Below, in pieces: positions 17,426 through 26,186 of a stretch of DNA of 64,000 bases (its first letter is position 1; every line of letters begins with the position of its first letter). Under the pieces are notes generated by a model. It searched no databases. It saw only the letters and a program-made list of their open reading frames with translations, and was not told the origin of the DNA. This DNA comes from JANQPX01 sp050633905. Lineage in GTDB: Bacteria > Pseudomonadota > Alphaproteobacteria > Geminicoccales > Geminicoccaceae. The stretch spans positions 56,289 through 120,288 of the forward strand of contig JBOEHJ010000064.1 of NCBI GenBank assembly GCA_050633905.1, read 5' to 3'. A program made the translations under genes and the position numbers.

Positions 17426-18664
17426 TCAGCCTGCAGTTTCCATGGCTGAGACCGTATTCTCGATGAAGGTATCGACACTCATGCCAGGATCGTTCCAGAA
17501 TTCCGTGACCACGTCGGTCATGGCTCCGGTGAGGTCGGGGGTGGCCAGGAAATTGACCGACGGGATCTGCTTCGCTTCGTCTTGCAAAATGGCCATGCCC
17601 TGCTGCGCACAGGCGTCCATTGACGACACGTCGACATTCAGGAGAACCGGTACGGAGCCCTTTTTCTCGTTGAACGCCACCTGAACCTCTTGGGACATCA
17701 TCTGGCGCGCCAGAGACTCCTGACCGGCCATATGAGCCTCGTCATCGACGGTCGGAAAGACGAAGACATCACCGCCGATGATGTAGCCGTTATCCTCGTT
17801 GATTACCGAACAGCCATACTCCTCGCCTGCAGTCATACCAGCTGCGATGAACTCACCCTTTGCCCAATCGCCCATGACCTGAACCGCGGCCTTGCCGGTG
17901 ATGACCATGGAAGTGGCGTCATTCCAATTGCGGCCGGGACTGCCTACATCGACCAGCTCCCGGAGTGCCGCGAAGGTCTCCGCGGCCTCGCGAAAGCCGT
18001 CGCTTTGCGCTGCCTCGATATCGTTATCGCCAAGAATGGCAGTGTAGAGATCCGGACCGCCTTCGGAAAGCAGGACGGTAAGGAAGGTCAAACGCTCCTG
18101 CCAGGCTTGCCCGCCGAGAGCGAGCGGCGTGACGCCGGCTTCCTTAAGTGCCGGCCCGGCTGCGATCAAATCAGCAAAGTTGCTGGGCGGCTCAACACCG
18201 GCATCGGCAAGGACCGATGTATTGTACCAGAACCAGTTCTCGCCATGAATATTGACAGGCACGGCAAAGATCTTGCCCTCACGTTCGATGGCGCTGGTAA
18301 TCACCGACGGCAGGTTCTCACGCCATTGTCCATCAGTAGCAATGTCATCGAGGTCTCTCAGCATGCCGGCTTCGACCAGCTCATCGAACTGCTTGCCGGT
18401 ATTGAACTGCATGGCGGTCGGCGGTTCACCACCGACAATCCGATTGACGCCCGCCGCGCGCGCCTGTTCGCCGCCCGCAATCGCCGTATCGATCCACTCA
18501 CCGCCGGATTCGGCAAAGGCATCAGCGAACACTTTCACAGCGGCCGACTCGCCGCCTGAGGTCCACCAGTGAAGCACCTCGGCCTTTATCTCTTCCGCGT
18601 TCGCCGCACCGCTGATGACGAGTGTTAACGCGGTGGCTTGGATCAAACTTTTGAAAATCTTCAT
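17426..18664 (-). CDS. Carbohydrate ABC transporter substrate-binding protein
   Basis: A 412-residue periplasmic protein with a signal peptide (MKIFKSLIQATALTLVISG, cleavage near ANA-EE) and the opening strand AEVLHWWTSGGESAAVKVFA that defines family 1 sugar-binding proteins. The region VQVMGDWAKGEF is another hallmark. It captures the sugar for the MalFGK-like transporter encoded downstream. GGGAGGA precedes the ATG. As the first gene of a seven-gene operon, it should carry the promoter; an inverted repeat at 18726-18740 is a candidate operator. ThuA and Gfo/Idh neighbours suggest a glucoside or disaccharide ligand. Confidence 0.93.
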   Translation of the reverse strand: MKIFKSLIQATALTLVISGAANAEEIKAEVLHWWTSGGESAAVKVFADAFAESGGEWIDTAIAGGEQARAAGVNRIVGGEPPTAMQFNTGKQFDELVEAGMLRDLDDIATDGQWRENLPSVITSAIEREGKIFAVPVNIHGENWFWYNTSVLADAGVEPPSNFADLIAAGPALKEAGVTPLALGGQAWQERLTFLTVLLSEGGPDLYTAILGDNDIEAAQSDGFREAAETFAALRELVDVGSPGRNWNDATSMVITGKAAVQVMGDWAKGEFIAAGMTAGEEYGCSVINEDNGYIIGGDVFVFPTVDDEAHMAGQESLARQMMSQEVQVAFNEKKGSVPVLLNVDVSSMDACAQQGMAILQDEAKQIPSVNFLATPDLTGAMTDVVTEFWNDPGMSVDTFIENTVSAMETAG

Positions 18665-18725
18665 GATGGCCCATCCTCCCAGTTTATTGACCTAAACCGT
18701 AGCCGGGTGCCGCCATGGCTGGCAA

Positions 18726-18740
18726 GTAACGATCGGTTAC
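18726..18740. promoter_or_regulatory. Inverted repeat GTAAC-N5-GTTAC upstream of the sugar operon
   Basis: Perfect five-base arms about 62 bases before the binding-protein start. The place and size suit an operator for a sugar regulator, but no LacI or similar gene is in this operon and the arms are short. Confidence 0.3.
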
Positions 18741-18856
18741 CCCCTCGCCGAGGTCTTATCGTTTTGAGATCATGATGCTGTTGGCCAGTCTTGCCGCCAG
18801 ATGACCGATATCAACGAACATCGATCTTGTCCGCCACCTCGTCGACAACATGGGTC

Positions 18857-19804
18857 TCAGGCGGCGTGGGTATGACCCATCTCGACCTTGAGCGGCGCAA
18901 GCGCTTCAATATGTTTGGGTGAAAGGCCGCAGCAACCGCCGATGATCGAGATGCCGTCAGCCATCCATTCGCGCGCGAAACGTTGAAATTCATTAGGCGC
19001 GATGACCGCTTCGAAGTCCCAGTGAGGCATCTTGAAATAGCCGGAATCGGGATACGCCAAAAGGGGGCCGTCAAACCCGTCATGCAGGATCGCCATCGCC
19101 TCGCCGATGAGATCGGAGGGCGAATGCATGATGCCTGCAGCCGCTACATCGAAATCAGCCATCACCCGGGCAAGCTCCTCGAAGGGTATGTCCTCTTCAT
19201 CGGCGTAGGCCAGGATCCGGCCATCTGCAGCGCGCCTCACAGAAAAACCAACCCAGACGGGCAAGCCGGTCGCGGTCGCGGCTTTGATCGCCGCCGCTGC
19301 CCGATCCGGATGACGCATCATCTCGAGGAGAATGAGATCGCATCCCCCATCTCTGAGCAATCCAGCCATCTCATCGAAGGCCTCGCTCATCTCGGCCAGG
19401 CTTGGCAGCCGCCGGAGATCGGTCTTGCCGGAACCTTTAATGATGGGCAGCATCTGCGAGAGGGAGCCTGCCACCAGGACATCCATTCGCCCGCTCGCGG
19501 CACGCGCTCGGTGGGCCGCATCGATAGCCGTTCGATTGATCTCCTCGAGCTGGTCGCCATAGCCGGCTGGCCCCAGCATGAGCCGTGAGGACGCATAAGT
19601 ATTGGCGGTAATGACATCGGCTCCGGCAGCGATATAGTCGCGATGGATGGACTCTAGGACACTCGCGTGATCGAGCGTTGCCGGTCCACACCAGGCATCT
19701 GGATCCATCGGCACACCACGTCGTTCAAGCTCCGTGCCAGTGCCACCGTCGAGAATGACAAGGCCGCCTTGATCGATCCGATATCCTAGCTCGGCATATC
19801 CCAT
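18857..19804 (-). CDS. Homocysteine S-methyltransferase-family protein with a Cys-to-His zinc ligand change
   Basis: A 315-residue TIM-barrel protein with the family N-terminus LDGGTGTELERRGVP and the C-terminal zinc motif GGCCGLSPKHI (C291, C292). These enzymes move a methyl group from S-methylmethionine, betaine or other donors to homocysteine held on zinc by three cysteines. The first ligand normally sits in G-I-N-C; here the segment reads AAGIMHSPSDLI, so histidine 227 replaces the cysteine and methionine replaces the asparagine. A cysteine-cysteine-histidine site is possible but would be unusual, and the substrate may differ. CAGGAGACG precedes the ATG. It stands alone between the sugar operon and the valine genes. 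Confidence 0.8.
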   Translation of the reverse strand: MGYAELGYRIDQGGLVILDGGTGTELERRGVPMDPDAWCGPATLDHASVLESIHRDYIAAGADVITANTYASSRLMLGPAGYGDQLEEINRTAIDAAHRARAASGRMDVLVAGSLSQMLPIIKGSGKTDLRRLPSLAEMSEAFDEMAGLLRDGGCDLILLEMMRHPDRAAAAIKAATATGLPVWVGFSVRRAADGRILAYADEEDIPFEELARVMADFDVAAAGIMHSPSDLIGEAMAILHDGFDGPLLAYPDSGYFKMPHWDFEAVIAPNEFQRFAREWMADGISIIGGCCGLSPKHIEALAPLKVEMGHTHAA

Positions 19805-20080
19805 CCATCGTCTCCTGATATTCGCTTCTTTCGATGCTCGCTTAAAAACAATCCGGTGCTTCTAGAGCAAAGAAGGAGACGACGGCAATGGTTACCATGT
19901 TAATGGTAGCCATAAAGTTAATACTGAACAGTTTTTTTTCTAGGATTGGTCTTTATAGAAGAGAAACTTTCGAAATAACGACCTTGCCAAAGGAGCTGGG
20001 CAAGCTCGAGCATCTACATCGTCAAACTGACGCAACAATCAGATGCAGATACACGAACGCTGGATCACAAAATGCCTTGT

Positions 20081-20740
20081 TCAGCCACGAATGGCGTTCA
20101 AGGCGATGTCGAGAAAGAAGGCGCCGGGCAAATCGCCCATCTCGAGCACCATAGCCGCCTTCAGGTCCTCCGCTGTCTTGGTTTCTTCGAGCGCCCTTTG
20201 CCAAGATCGAAGAAGCCTTCGATGATGCGCTATGCCGCTGGCATCGTTTTCAGCTTGCTCGGTACGATGGCCGGGAATGATCGCCTTAGCACCAAGGGTC
20301 TCAATCTTGTCCAGGGACGCCAACCAGGCGTCGGCAGCCAGCGGCATCGGGCGTCTCTTTCAGCCATGCCCAGCTGCCGTTATAGACGAGATCAGCGGCG
20401 ACGATCGCGTCGAATTACGGCAAGCTGACAGGGGTGATCTCCTTGGTGTCGCCGACTATCAGGTCCATGACCTCGAATTCCTCGCCTTCACTCCTATCTC
20501 GACCGGCTGCTGCTCCCGAGCCATGGCCGCAGGCGTTTTGCCCTGAAGGTTGCAAGCTTTGCCGCGACCGCGAGGTTGCTGCCAGGCACCGACATCATCG
20601 CAACGCTGCCATCGAAACTGCAAACAGCCCTGCTCCGCCGTCTCTCCTACTCACGCGCTCCTGTTGCCGGCGGGTCTCTATCGCTTCATCTGGTATGGCA
20701 TCGCCGGGACCATGAGCGCCCGCTCAACCGCCATCTACGC
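20081..20740 (-). pseudogene. Decayed metallo-beta-lactamase-fold hydrolase gene
   Basis: Read on the minus strand, pieces of one MBL-fold protein appear in different frames: LQGKTPAAM, then VEIGVKA, EEFEVMDLIVGDTKEITPV, a stop at about 20416, FDAIVAADLVYNGSWAWLKE, and finally a clean 88-residue C-terminus with LDKIETLGAKAIIPGH, whose I-P-G-H is a family signature. At least two frameshifts and one nonsense codon separate them. The upstream limit is uncertain, because little is recognisable above about 20700. The gene is dead unless the sequence has errors. Confidence 0.7.
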
Positions 20741-20861
20741 GACCTGATCCAAAAGGTTGCGGCTTCACTATGGAGTGTATCCGCTACAAACGCCGAAGAC
20801 TTGGCCGCATGCCGTCAATCCAGGCTATTGCGGCGGGCAACTCCATGAAGTGGCCATGCCA

Positions 20862-21737
20862 CTAGCTGGCCCTGGTCATCGTCTCCAACATCCTGATGAT
20901 CCCGGAGAAATCCTTGCCCTTGCCGCCCGCTTCCACGAATTGCCGGTACAGTTCGGCCGCATGGGCGCCGAGCGGGGTTGCGGCACCGACCGCGTCAGCT
21001 GCTTCTTGGCTAAGGCCGGTATCCTTCACCATCAACTCAGCGGCAAAACCGGGCTTGTAGTCGCTGTCAGCCGGGCTCGCCGGGCCGACACCAGGGACTG
21101 GGCAATAACTGTTAACAGACCAGCATTGTCCGGATGAGGTTGACACCACATCGAACAATTTTTGCTGATCGAGGCCAAGCTTCTCGGCAAGCGCAAACCC
21201 TTCACAGGTTCCGATCATCGAGATCGCAAGAATCATGTTGTTGCAGATCTTGGCCGCCTGTCCCGCCCCAGCTTCGCCACAGTAGACCGCTTTTTGCCCC
21301 ATAATCTCGAACAGGGGCGACGCTTTGGCGAATGCCTGATCGCCGCCGCCGGCCATGAAGGTGAGCGTACCGGCTGTTGCGCCGCCGACCCCGCCTGACA
21401 CCGGCGCATCGATAGAAAGGAGCCCAGCTTTCGTCGCCATGTCGTGAGCAGACCTGGCACTTCCCACATCCACCGTCGAGCAATCTATCATACAGCAGCC
21501 GGGGGCGGCCGCCTTGACGATATCCTTGTAAACCGAGCACAGGATCTGCCCATTCGGCAGCATGGTGATGACCATGTCCTTCTCGACGGCGACAGCTTCC
21601 ACCGATGCGCCCTTGGTAACACCCTCAACAGAAATATCGGCGAGATCGAAACCGACCACGTCATGGCCCGCCTTTGCCAGATTGGCCGCCATGGGTGCGC
21701 CCATATTGCCGAGGCCGATGAAGCCGATTTTGCTCAT
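20862..21737 (-). CDS. mmsB: 3-hydroxyisobutyrate dehydrogenase
   Basis: A 291-residue beta-hydroxyacid dehydrogenase. It has the NAD motif IGFIGLGNMGAPMAANLAKA (residues 4-23), the substrate motif DAPVSGG (110-116) and catalytic lysine K163 in AAKICNN, with N167. It oxidises 3-hydroxyisobutyrate to methylmalonate semialdehyde in valine breakdown. The context supports this over other family members: the next gene upstream is a 3-hydroxyisobutyryl-CoA hydrolase, which makes its substrate. GGAGACA precedes the ATG, 31 bases after that gene. An mmsA gene is not in the window. Confidence 0.9.
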   Translation of the reverse strand: MSKIGFIGLGNMGAPMAANLAKAGHDVVGFDLADISVEGVTKGASVEAVAVEKDMVITMLPNGQILCSVYKDIVKAAAPGCCMIDCSTVDVGSARSAHDMATKAGLLSIDAPVSGGVGGATAGTLTFMAGGGDQAFAKASPLFEIMGQKAVYCGEAGAGQAAKICNNMILAISMIGTCEGFALAEKLGLDQQKLFDVVSTSSGQCWSVNSYCPVPGVGPASPADSDYKPGFAAELMVKDTGLSQEAADAVGAATPLGAHAAELYRQFVEAGGKGKDFSGIIRMLETMTRAS

Positions 21738-21768
21738 GATAGCTGTCTCCTAACCATGTCAGTTCTCT

Positions 21769-22803
21769 CTAAAACGTCAGCTCATTGTCACCGAGATCGG
21801 CTACCATCGCCTCGACATCGGAAGGAGCAACATCGCCTAGGCCAGCCTTTGCCCATTTGGGATTGCGGTCCTTATCGATGACAGCGGCACGGATGCCCTC
21901 CATAAATTCGCCTTCATCGAGCGAACGCCAGGTGAACCGATACTCCATCGCCAAGACCTCCTCGAGGCTGGTCATACCCTTGGCTGCCCGGATCATGCGA
22001 AGGGTCGCGTGCAACGAGAGGGGGCTGCCTCGGCCAAGGGCCTGAAGTGCTTTTTCCTGCCAGGTTTCTTTGCTGTCGCGCTCAAGGGCGTTCATGATGT
22101 CGGCAACACTATCATGGGCGAAGACCTGATCGATCCCCGATGTCGCCGCCGCGAGGAGTCCATCTGGCGGCATCTCCTTAAAGCGATCGATCAACCGAAT
22201 ATCAGCGTCGTCAACCAGGGCTGCGATCAGATCATCCATCCGCTCGACCGGCACAAAAAAATCGGCAAAGCCGGCCAACATGGCATCGGCTGCCCCCATG
22301 CGAGCACCCGTCAGGCCGAGATAAGTTCCAAGACAACCCGGCGAGCGGCTGAGCAAATAGGTGCCACCGACATCGGGAATGAGGCCGATAGCGCATTCTG
22401 GCATGGCCACCATGGATCGCTCGGTGACGATACGGTGCAAACCATGAGCCGAGAGCCCAACGCCACCGCCCATCGTGATGCCGTCCATGATCGCCAGATA
22501 GGGTTTCGGATAGTTCTTGATCCGCGCATTCATGCGGTATTCGTCACGCCAAAAATTGCGCGAAAAGGCGAGATCGCCTTCAAGTGTTCGCTGATAGAGC
22601 TCGGCGATATCGCCGCCGGCGCAAAAGGCACGATCACCTGCCGCATCAATGAGCACCATCGCGACCGCATCATCATCTGCCCATCTCACAAGTGCTGCAT
22701 CGATCTCCTCCATCATGGGACGGTTGAGAGCGTTCAGGGCCTCAGGCCGGTTCAAGGTCACGCGCCCGACAGCACCTTCAATTCGAATATCAACACCAGC
22801 CAT
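21769..22803 (-). CDS. 3-hydroxyisobutyryl-CoA hydrolase (enoyl-CoA hydratase/isomerase family)
   Basis: A 344-residue crotonase-fold protein. The N-terminus VGRVTLNRPEALNALNRPMM and the segments FCAGGDIAELY and GITMGGGVGLSAHG form the oxyanion hole region, and MPECAIGLIPDVGGTYLLSR is characteristic of the HIBCH branch. It releases 3-hydroxyisobutyrate from its CoA ester in valine catabolism. The frame is open to 22845, but the ATG at 22803 overlaps the stop of the preceding acyl-CoA dehydrogenase stump as TGATG, which fixes the start. It is followed by mmsB. Confidence 0.9.
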   Translation of the reverse strand: MAGVDIRIEGAVGRVTLNRPEALNALNRPMMEEIDAALVRWADDDAVAMVLIDAAGDRAFCAGGDIAELYQRTLEGDLAFSRNFWRDEYRMNARIKNYPKPYLAIMDGITMGGGVGLSAHGLHRIVTERSMVAMPECAIGLIPDVGGTYLLSRSPGCLGTYLGLTGARMGAADAMLAGFADFFVPVERMDDLIAALVDDADIRLIDRFKEMPPDGLLAAATSGIDQVFAHDSVADIMNALERDSKETWQEKALQALGRGSPLSLHATLRMIRAAKGMTSLEEVLAMEYRFTWRSLDEGEFMEGIRAAVIDKDRNPKWAKAGLGDVAPSDVEAMVADLGDNELTF

Positions 22804-23000
22804 CAATAAGTTTCCACAATCAGATTTGGTGCGATGATCGCCCACATGATTTGGTTGGTTCCTTCCTGGATTTGATGAACGCGCAGATCGTGTGCGATCT
22901 TGTCGATGCCTATATCGACGAGATAGCCGTAGCCACGACGGAACTGCAAGGCATCTTTGGCGGCCTTAATGGCAGTGGGGGTGACGACGCATTTGGCCAA
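22803..23000 (-). pseudogene. C-terminal stump of an acyl-CoA dehydrogenase gene (probable isobutyryl-CoA dehydrogenase)
   Basis: Only 65 codons remain: AIKAAKDALQFRRGYGYLV, then IDKIAHDLRVHQIQEGTNQI, the C-terminal helix of acyl-CoA dehydrogenases, where G-G-Y-G-Y and R-V-H-Q-I-x-E-G-T-N-E are conserved. Here the first glycine of G-G-Y-G is arginine, and the E-I-M-R end reads QIMWA. An in-frame stop lies just upstream and no further dehydrogenase sequence is visible. The stump still overlaps the hydrolase start as TGATG, showing the ancestral operon order: dehydrogenase, hydrolase, mmsB. Isobutyryl-CoA oxidation must now be done elsewhere. Confidence 0.75.
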
Positions 23001-23146
23001 GTCAAAGATAGCTGTCGCTCTTCGCTATGCCCGAATGCCATATCGTCTCATCGATAACTGTCCTTGTCCCAAAAGCCAGATCCGTATCGATGTGATCGAC
23101 TTTACCTCATTTTAGCAAAAAGCCGGACCATGCTCCAACGGAGACA

Positions 23147-24238
23147 TCATGACCCGCCGAGCACATTGGCCACCGCCTTGGTGATGAAACTGGAAAGCGT
23201 TGTCACACGCTCGGTATCGATCGTGATACTTGCCGTCATCCCGGCACGCAGAAGTGGCAGGCCATCGGCGGGGTCGACATCGATCCGCACCGGCAAGCGC
23301 TGCACCACCTTCACCCAATTGCCGCTCGCATTCTGGGGTGGTAGTAGCGCGAATTCAGCCCCCGTCGCAGCACTGATACTGGCAACTTTACCGTTCCATT
23401 CGTGGTCGGGATAACTGTCGATGGCGATCGACACGGATTGTCCGACGGCAACATGGGTAAGCTGTGTCTCCTTTAAATTCGCCTCGATCCAGCTGCTGCC
23501 TGGGTCCACGATGGTAAAGACCGGCTGACCTTCTTCGACCCACTCGCCACGCTCGAGCCCCATGCGGCTGACAATGCCGGAGATGGGCGCTTCGATGGTC
23601 GTTTTCTCGAGCTGAAGGGCTGCCAGTTCACGCTCGGTCACAGCTTCTCGGTAAGCGGGGTGAAGGTCAACAGCGATATCCGGATCACCACCGAACCTGG
23701 CCAGAAGGGACCTCAGCTTTTCCTGGAGTGCAGCGACCTTCCGATCTGCTGCCGTCATTTCCAGTTCGGCCTCCTCCAGCCGAACGGCCGCAGCAATACC
23801 TTGGCGTTCCAACGCTCGCTGACGTTCCGCCTGCTGTCCATAATAGGTCAATCGCTCCTCGGCTTCCTCAATTTCTATCAGGACCTCGCGATACTCAGCC
23901 CGCCAACCTTCGATCTGATACTTCGCGGAGACCATCCGCGCCGCTGCCCGGTCGCGGTCGATCTCCAATCTCTTGGCATCCAGTCGGAACAGCGGATCGC
24001 CTCGATCGACCCATTGATCTTCATCAACATTGACATCCACGACACGACCGTCGAGATCGGCGCTAATCGCAACGATACTGGCTTTCACATAAGCATTCTC
24101 GGTGGAGATATAGCGGCCGCTCGTGACCCACCAAGCCAATCCTGCCAGAATGACGAGGGACGGGAACAGAACAAGCAGCACAAAGCGACGTCCCGCGGAT
24201 TGCCAGCGTGGCTGGCTCAGTTGTTCTGTATCAGACAA
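23147..24238 (-). CDS. HlyD/EmrA-family membrane fusion protein
   Basis: A 363-residue periplasmic adaptor with one N-terminal membrane helix (about 18-38), a biotinyl-lipoyl-like half motif (STENAYVKASIVAISADLDG), a coiled-coil hairpin (about 95-185), and the second lipoyl half with TIEAPISGIVSRMGLERGEW. It would link an inner membrane exporter to an outer membrane channel such as TolC. The start is TTG at 24238, forced by an in-frame stop two codons upstream; no ATG exists before the lipoyl region. No EmrB-type or ABC exporter gene is next to it, so its pump partner must be encoded elsewhere. Confidence 0.85.
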   Translation of the reverse strand: MSDTEQLSQPRWQSAGRRFVLLVLFPSLVILAGLAWWVTSGRYISTENAYVKASIVAISADLDGRVVDVNVDEDQWVDRGDPLFRLDAKRLEIDRDRAAARMVSAKYQIEGWRAEYREVLIEIEEAEERLTYYGQQAERQRALERQGIAAAVRLEEAELEMTAADRKVAALQEKLRSLLARFGGDPDIAVDLHPAYREAVTERELAALQLEKTTIEAPISGIVSRMGLERGEWVEEGQPVFTIVDPGSSWIEANLKETQLTHVAVGQSVSIAIDSYPDHEWNGKVASISAATGAEFALLPPQNASGNWVKVVQRLPVRIDVDPADGLPLLRAGMTASITIDTERVTTLSSFITKAVANVLGGS

Positions 24239-24539
24239 GGCGGCTCAGGCGCTGAGGCTCAATCACGCCGCTGCCCCCGTGGCAGAATGCGCCAGAACAC
24301 ATCACCAGGCGGCGTTGAAGATTGTTCGGACATGGATTGACTGCGCTCATTTATTTGTTGTTAAGCCTTCCAACCTACCGATCTTGAAACCCGCCGCCAA
24401 GTTTCGTGGGACAGCTTTTGCGGGATGATTAAAAAAAGTCACCAGAAAGTGTATGCTGAACTAGTATCCAATCTAGCCTTCACCATTTTTTGTGATAGAA
24501 CCGGAAAAGCTCCTCACCCGTTAACCTAGGACAGAAGCT

Positions 24540-25097
24540 TTGACGCCTAGCTCACTGTTATTCAATAAGAAAAAGAAAGAAAAAAAGGAGAAAGAAGGTA
24601 GTCGAGGCATCCTCTATGCCAAGCGAACCCTACAGCCTGAAGAAGAGATCATTTACGTCTCGAAATTTCATTGGATCTACACGCTTCGATCGATCGTCCC
24701 ACTGCTGGCAGCCCTCCTGGTGGTTTTCATCGCCTGGCTGCTGGGTGTGATCACTCCTTTTTTGATCGTGCTCAGCCTACCGATCCTGTTCGCGCTGGGT
24801 CATTTCATGAAGCAAATGGCCTATAAGTGGACCAACCAGGTCATCATCACCAATAAGCGTTTGATCATCCAGAAAGGCTGGACCAAGAAAAACACGATGG
24901 ATCTCGGGCTGGATCGTATCCTCGGCCACAAGATCGCCGAGGATGCCTGGGGTCAAACACTTGGCTATGGTAAATTCATTCTGGTCGGTGCCGGCGTTGG
25001 TGAAATCGATCTTCCGGGCTTCATGTCAAATCCTGCCCGGTTTCGCGTGGCCCTGACGGGTAAAAAAGAAGAAGAGCCCGAGACGGAAAAGGCGTAA
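24540..25097 (+). CDS. Membrane protein with a bacterial PH domain (YdbS/DUF304 type)
   Basis: A 185-residue protein: a lysine/glutamate-rich N-terminus (about 1-22), a segment LQPEEEIIYVSKFHWIYTLR, two adjacent membrane helices (about 48-85), and a cytosolic PH-type domain containing NQVIITNKRLIIQKGWTKK and FGYGK-like LGYGKFILVG. The TTG start has AGGA at 8 bases. The family has no settled function. A second protein with the same layout is encoded 263 bases downstream, so the two are ancient tandem duplicates. Confidence 0.8.
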   Translation: MTPSSLLFNKKKKEKKEKEGSRGILYAKRTLQPEEEIIYVSKFHWIYTLRSIVPLLAALLVVFIAWLLGVITPFLIVLSLPILFALGHFMKQMAYKWTNQVIITNKRLIIQKGWTKKNTMDLGLDRILGHKIAEDAWGQTLGYGKFILVGAGVGEIDLPGFMSNPARFRVALTGKKEEEPETEKA

Positions 25098-25360
25098 TCG
25101 GCAGACGCCGGCGCACCCTACTCTATCCCTGGCATGGCGCCTCTTTGGCCAGGCTTTATTGACCTGACGGCTTTTGCCATCAGCAAGTCGATGTCTTCAT
25201 GAAGGCGGGCGACGCTGCCGCAACCATGCGGTCATCGGGCGGCCAGGTCTTGCAACCTTCCGTTCTTTCACTACCTTGTACCTGATTAATCAATCGGCGA
25301 TACTGTCCATCTGTAAAGGACGCCGAGCAGCTTTTCGTCAACTAATGCCGGATCGAGAGG

Positions 25361-26080
25361 ATGCGCGCGTTAGATCCCAAGATGATTTTCGAAGGCGAGC
25401 ATATCGTCTTCACGACCGGCTATCACTGGGTCTATGTCTTTAGAGCCTTCTTTCCGCTCATATTCGTGGTCATCATCGGTTCCATCATCTGGTCGTTCAT
25501 GCCGAGTAGGCTGACATCGGCGCTGATCACCCTTGCCATGCTCGCATCGATCGTCTGGGTGGTCCTCAAGATCATCGAAACGATCGTCAAGAAAGCATAT
25601 GTCACCAATCGACGCTTGATCTATCGGGTCGGCTGGACCAATCGCGACACCGTCGATGTCACGCTGGACCGTATCGGCGGCATCAAGATGGACCAGGACT
25701 TCTGGCAGCGCTTCTTCGGCTATGGGACCGTGCAGGTGATCGTTCCCGTGGTCGAGATCATCCTGCCGCGCTTTCTGCGCAATCCGCTGGCCTTTCGCAA
25801 TGCGCTCTATATCAAGCAGCCTGAGAAGGAAAAGCCGGATGACGATGAGATGGCCGCAGAAGAGGATGCCCGCCTCGCCCGCGAACGCGAGGAGAATGAG
25901 GGCGACGATCAGGAAACAGTGCCGTTTAGCGAATACGCGTCAGTGGCGGATGAGACCGGCACTGAGCTCGGCACGGATATGGGCGCGGATGTGAGCGCAG
26001 ACGTGAGTTCGGATGCCCATGAAAGCGCTGAGGTCGACGTCGCCGCCGATACTGGCGATGACGGATCAAGCGACACCTGA
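25361..26080 (+). CDS. Second PH-domain membrane protein with an acidic C-terminal tail
   Basis: A 239-residue paralogue of the preceding protein: FEGEHIVFTTGYHWVYVFRA, two membrane helices, then a PH-type domain with AYVTNRRLIYRVGWTNRDTV and RFFGYGTVQVIVP. After residue 150 it gains about 85 residues rich in Asp, Glu, Ser and Thr, with repeated D-V-S-A-D units near the end, probably disordered. GAGAGG lies directly before the ATG. The tail is absent from the first copy and might bind a basic partner. Confidence 0.82.
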   Translation: MRALDPKMIFEGEHIVFTTGYHWVYVFRAFFPLIFVVIIGSIIWSFMPSRLTSALITLAMLASIVWVVLKIIETIVKKAYVTNRRLIYRVGWTNRDTVDVTLDRIGGIKMDQDFWQRFFGYGTVQVIVPVVEIILPRFLRNPLAFRNALYIKQPEKEKPDDDEMAAEEDARLAREREENEGDDQETVPFSEYASVADETGTELGTDMGADVSADVSSDAHESAEVDVAADTGDDGSSDT

Positions 26081-26113
26081 GCGGCGGGCCGCCGCGAGCG
26101 CAGCTTGCCTGAG

Positions 26114-26150
26114 CCCAAAAAAACAAACGCCCGAGCCGAAGCTCGGGCGT
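26114..26150 (-). terminator. Rho-independent terminator after the GMC oxidoreductase gene
   Basis: The stem ACGCCCGAGC/GCTCGGGCGT at 26127-26136 and 26141-26150 is a perfect ten pairs. On the minus strand the loop is TTCG and the stem is followed by TTTGTTTTTTTGGG. It ends transcription of the gene whose stop is at 26187. Confidence 0.92.
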
Positions 26151-26186
26151 CAATGCAAAGCCAAGCCAGCGGCAGCTTGCCGCCTC

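Noticed and set aside
24259..24333. 24-codon minus-strand ORF just before the HlyD gene
   Set aside because: The ribosome binding site is weak and there is no conserved feature; it ends 20 bases before the HlyD start, so a leader peptide is possible but unsupported.
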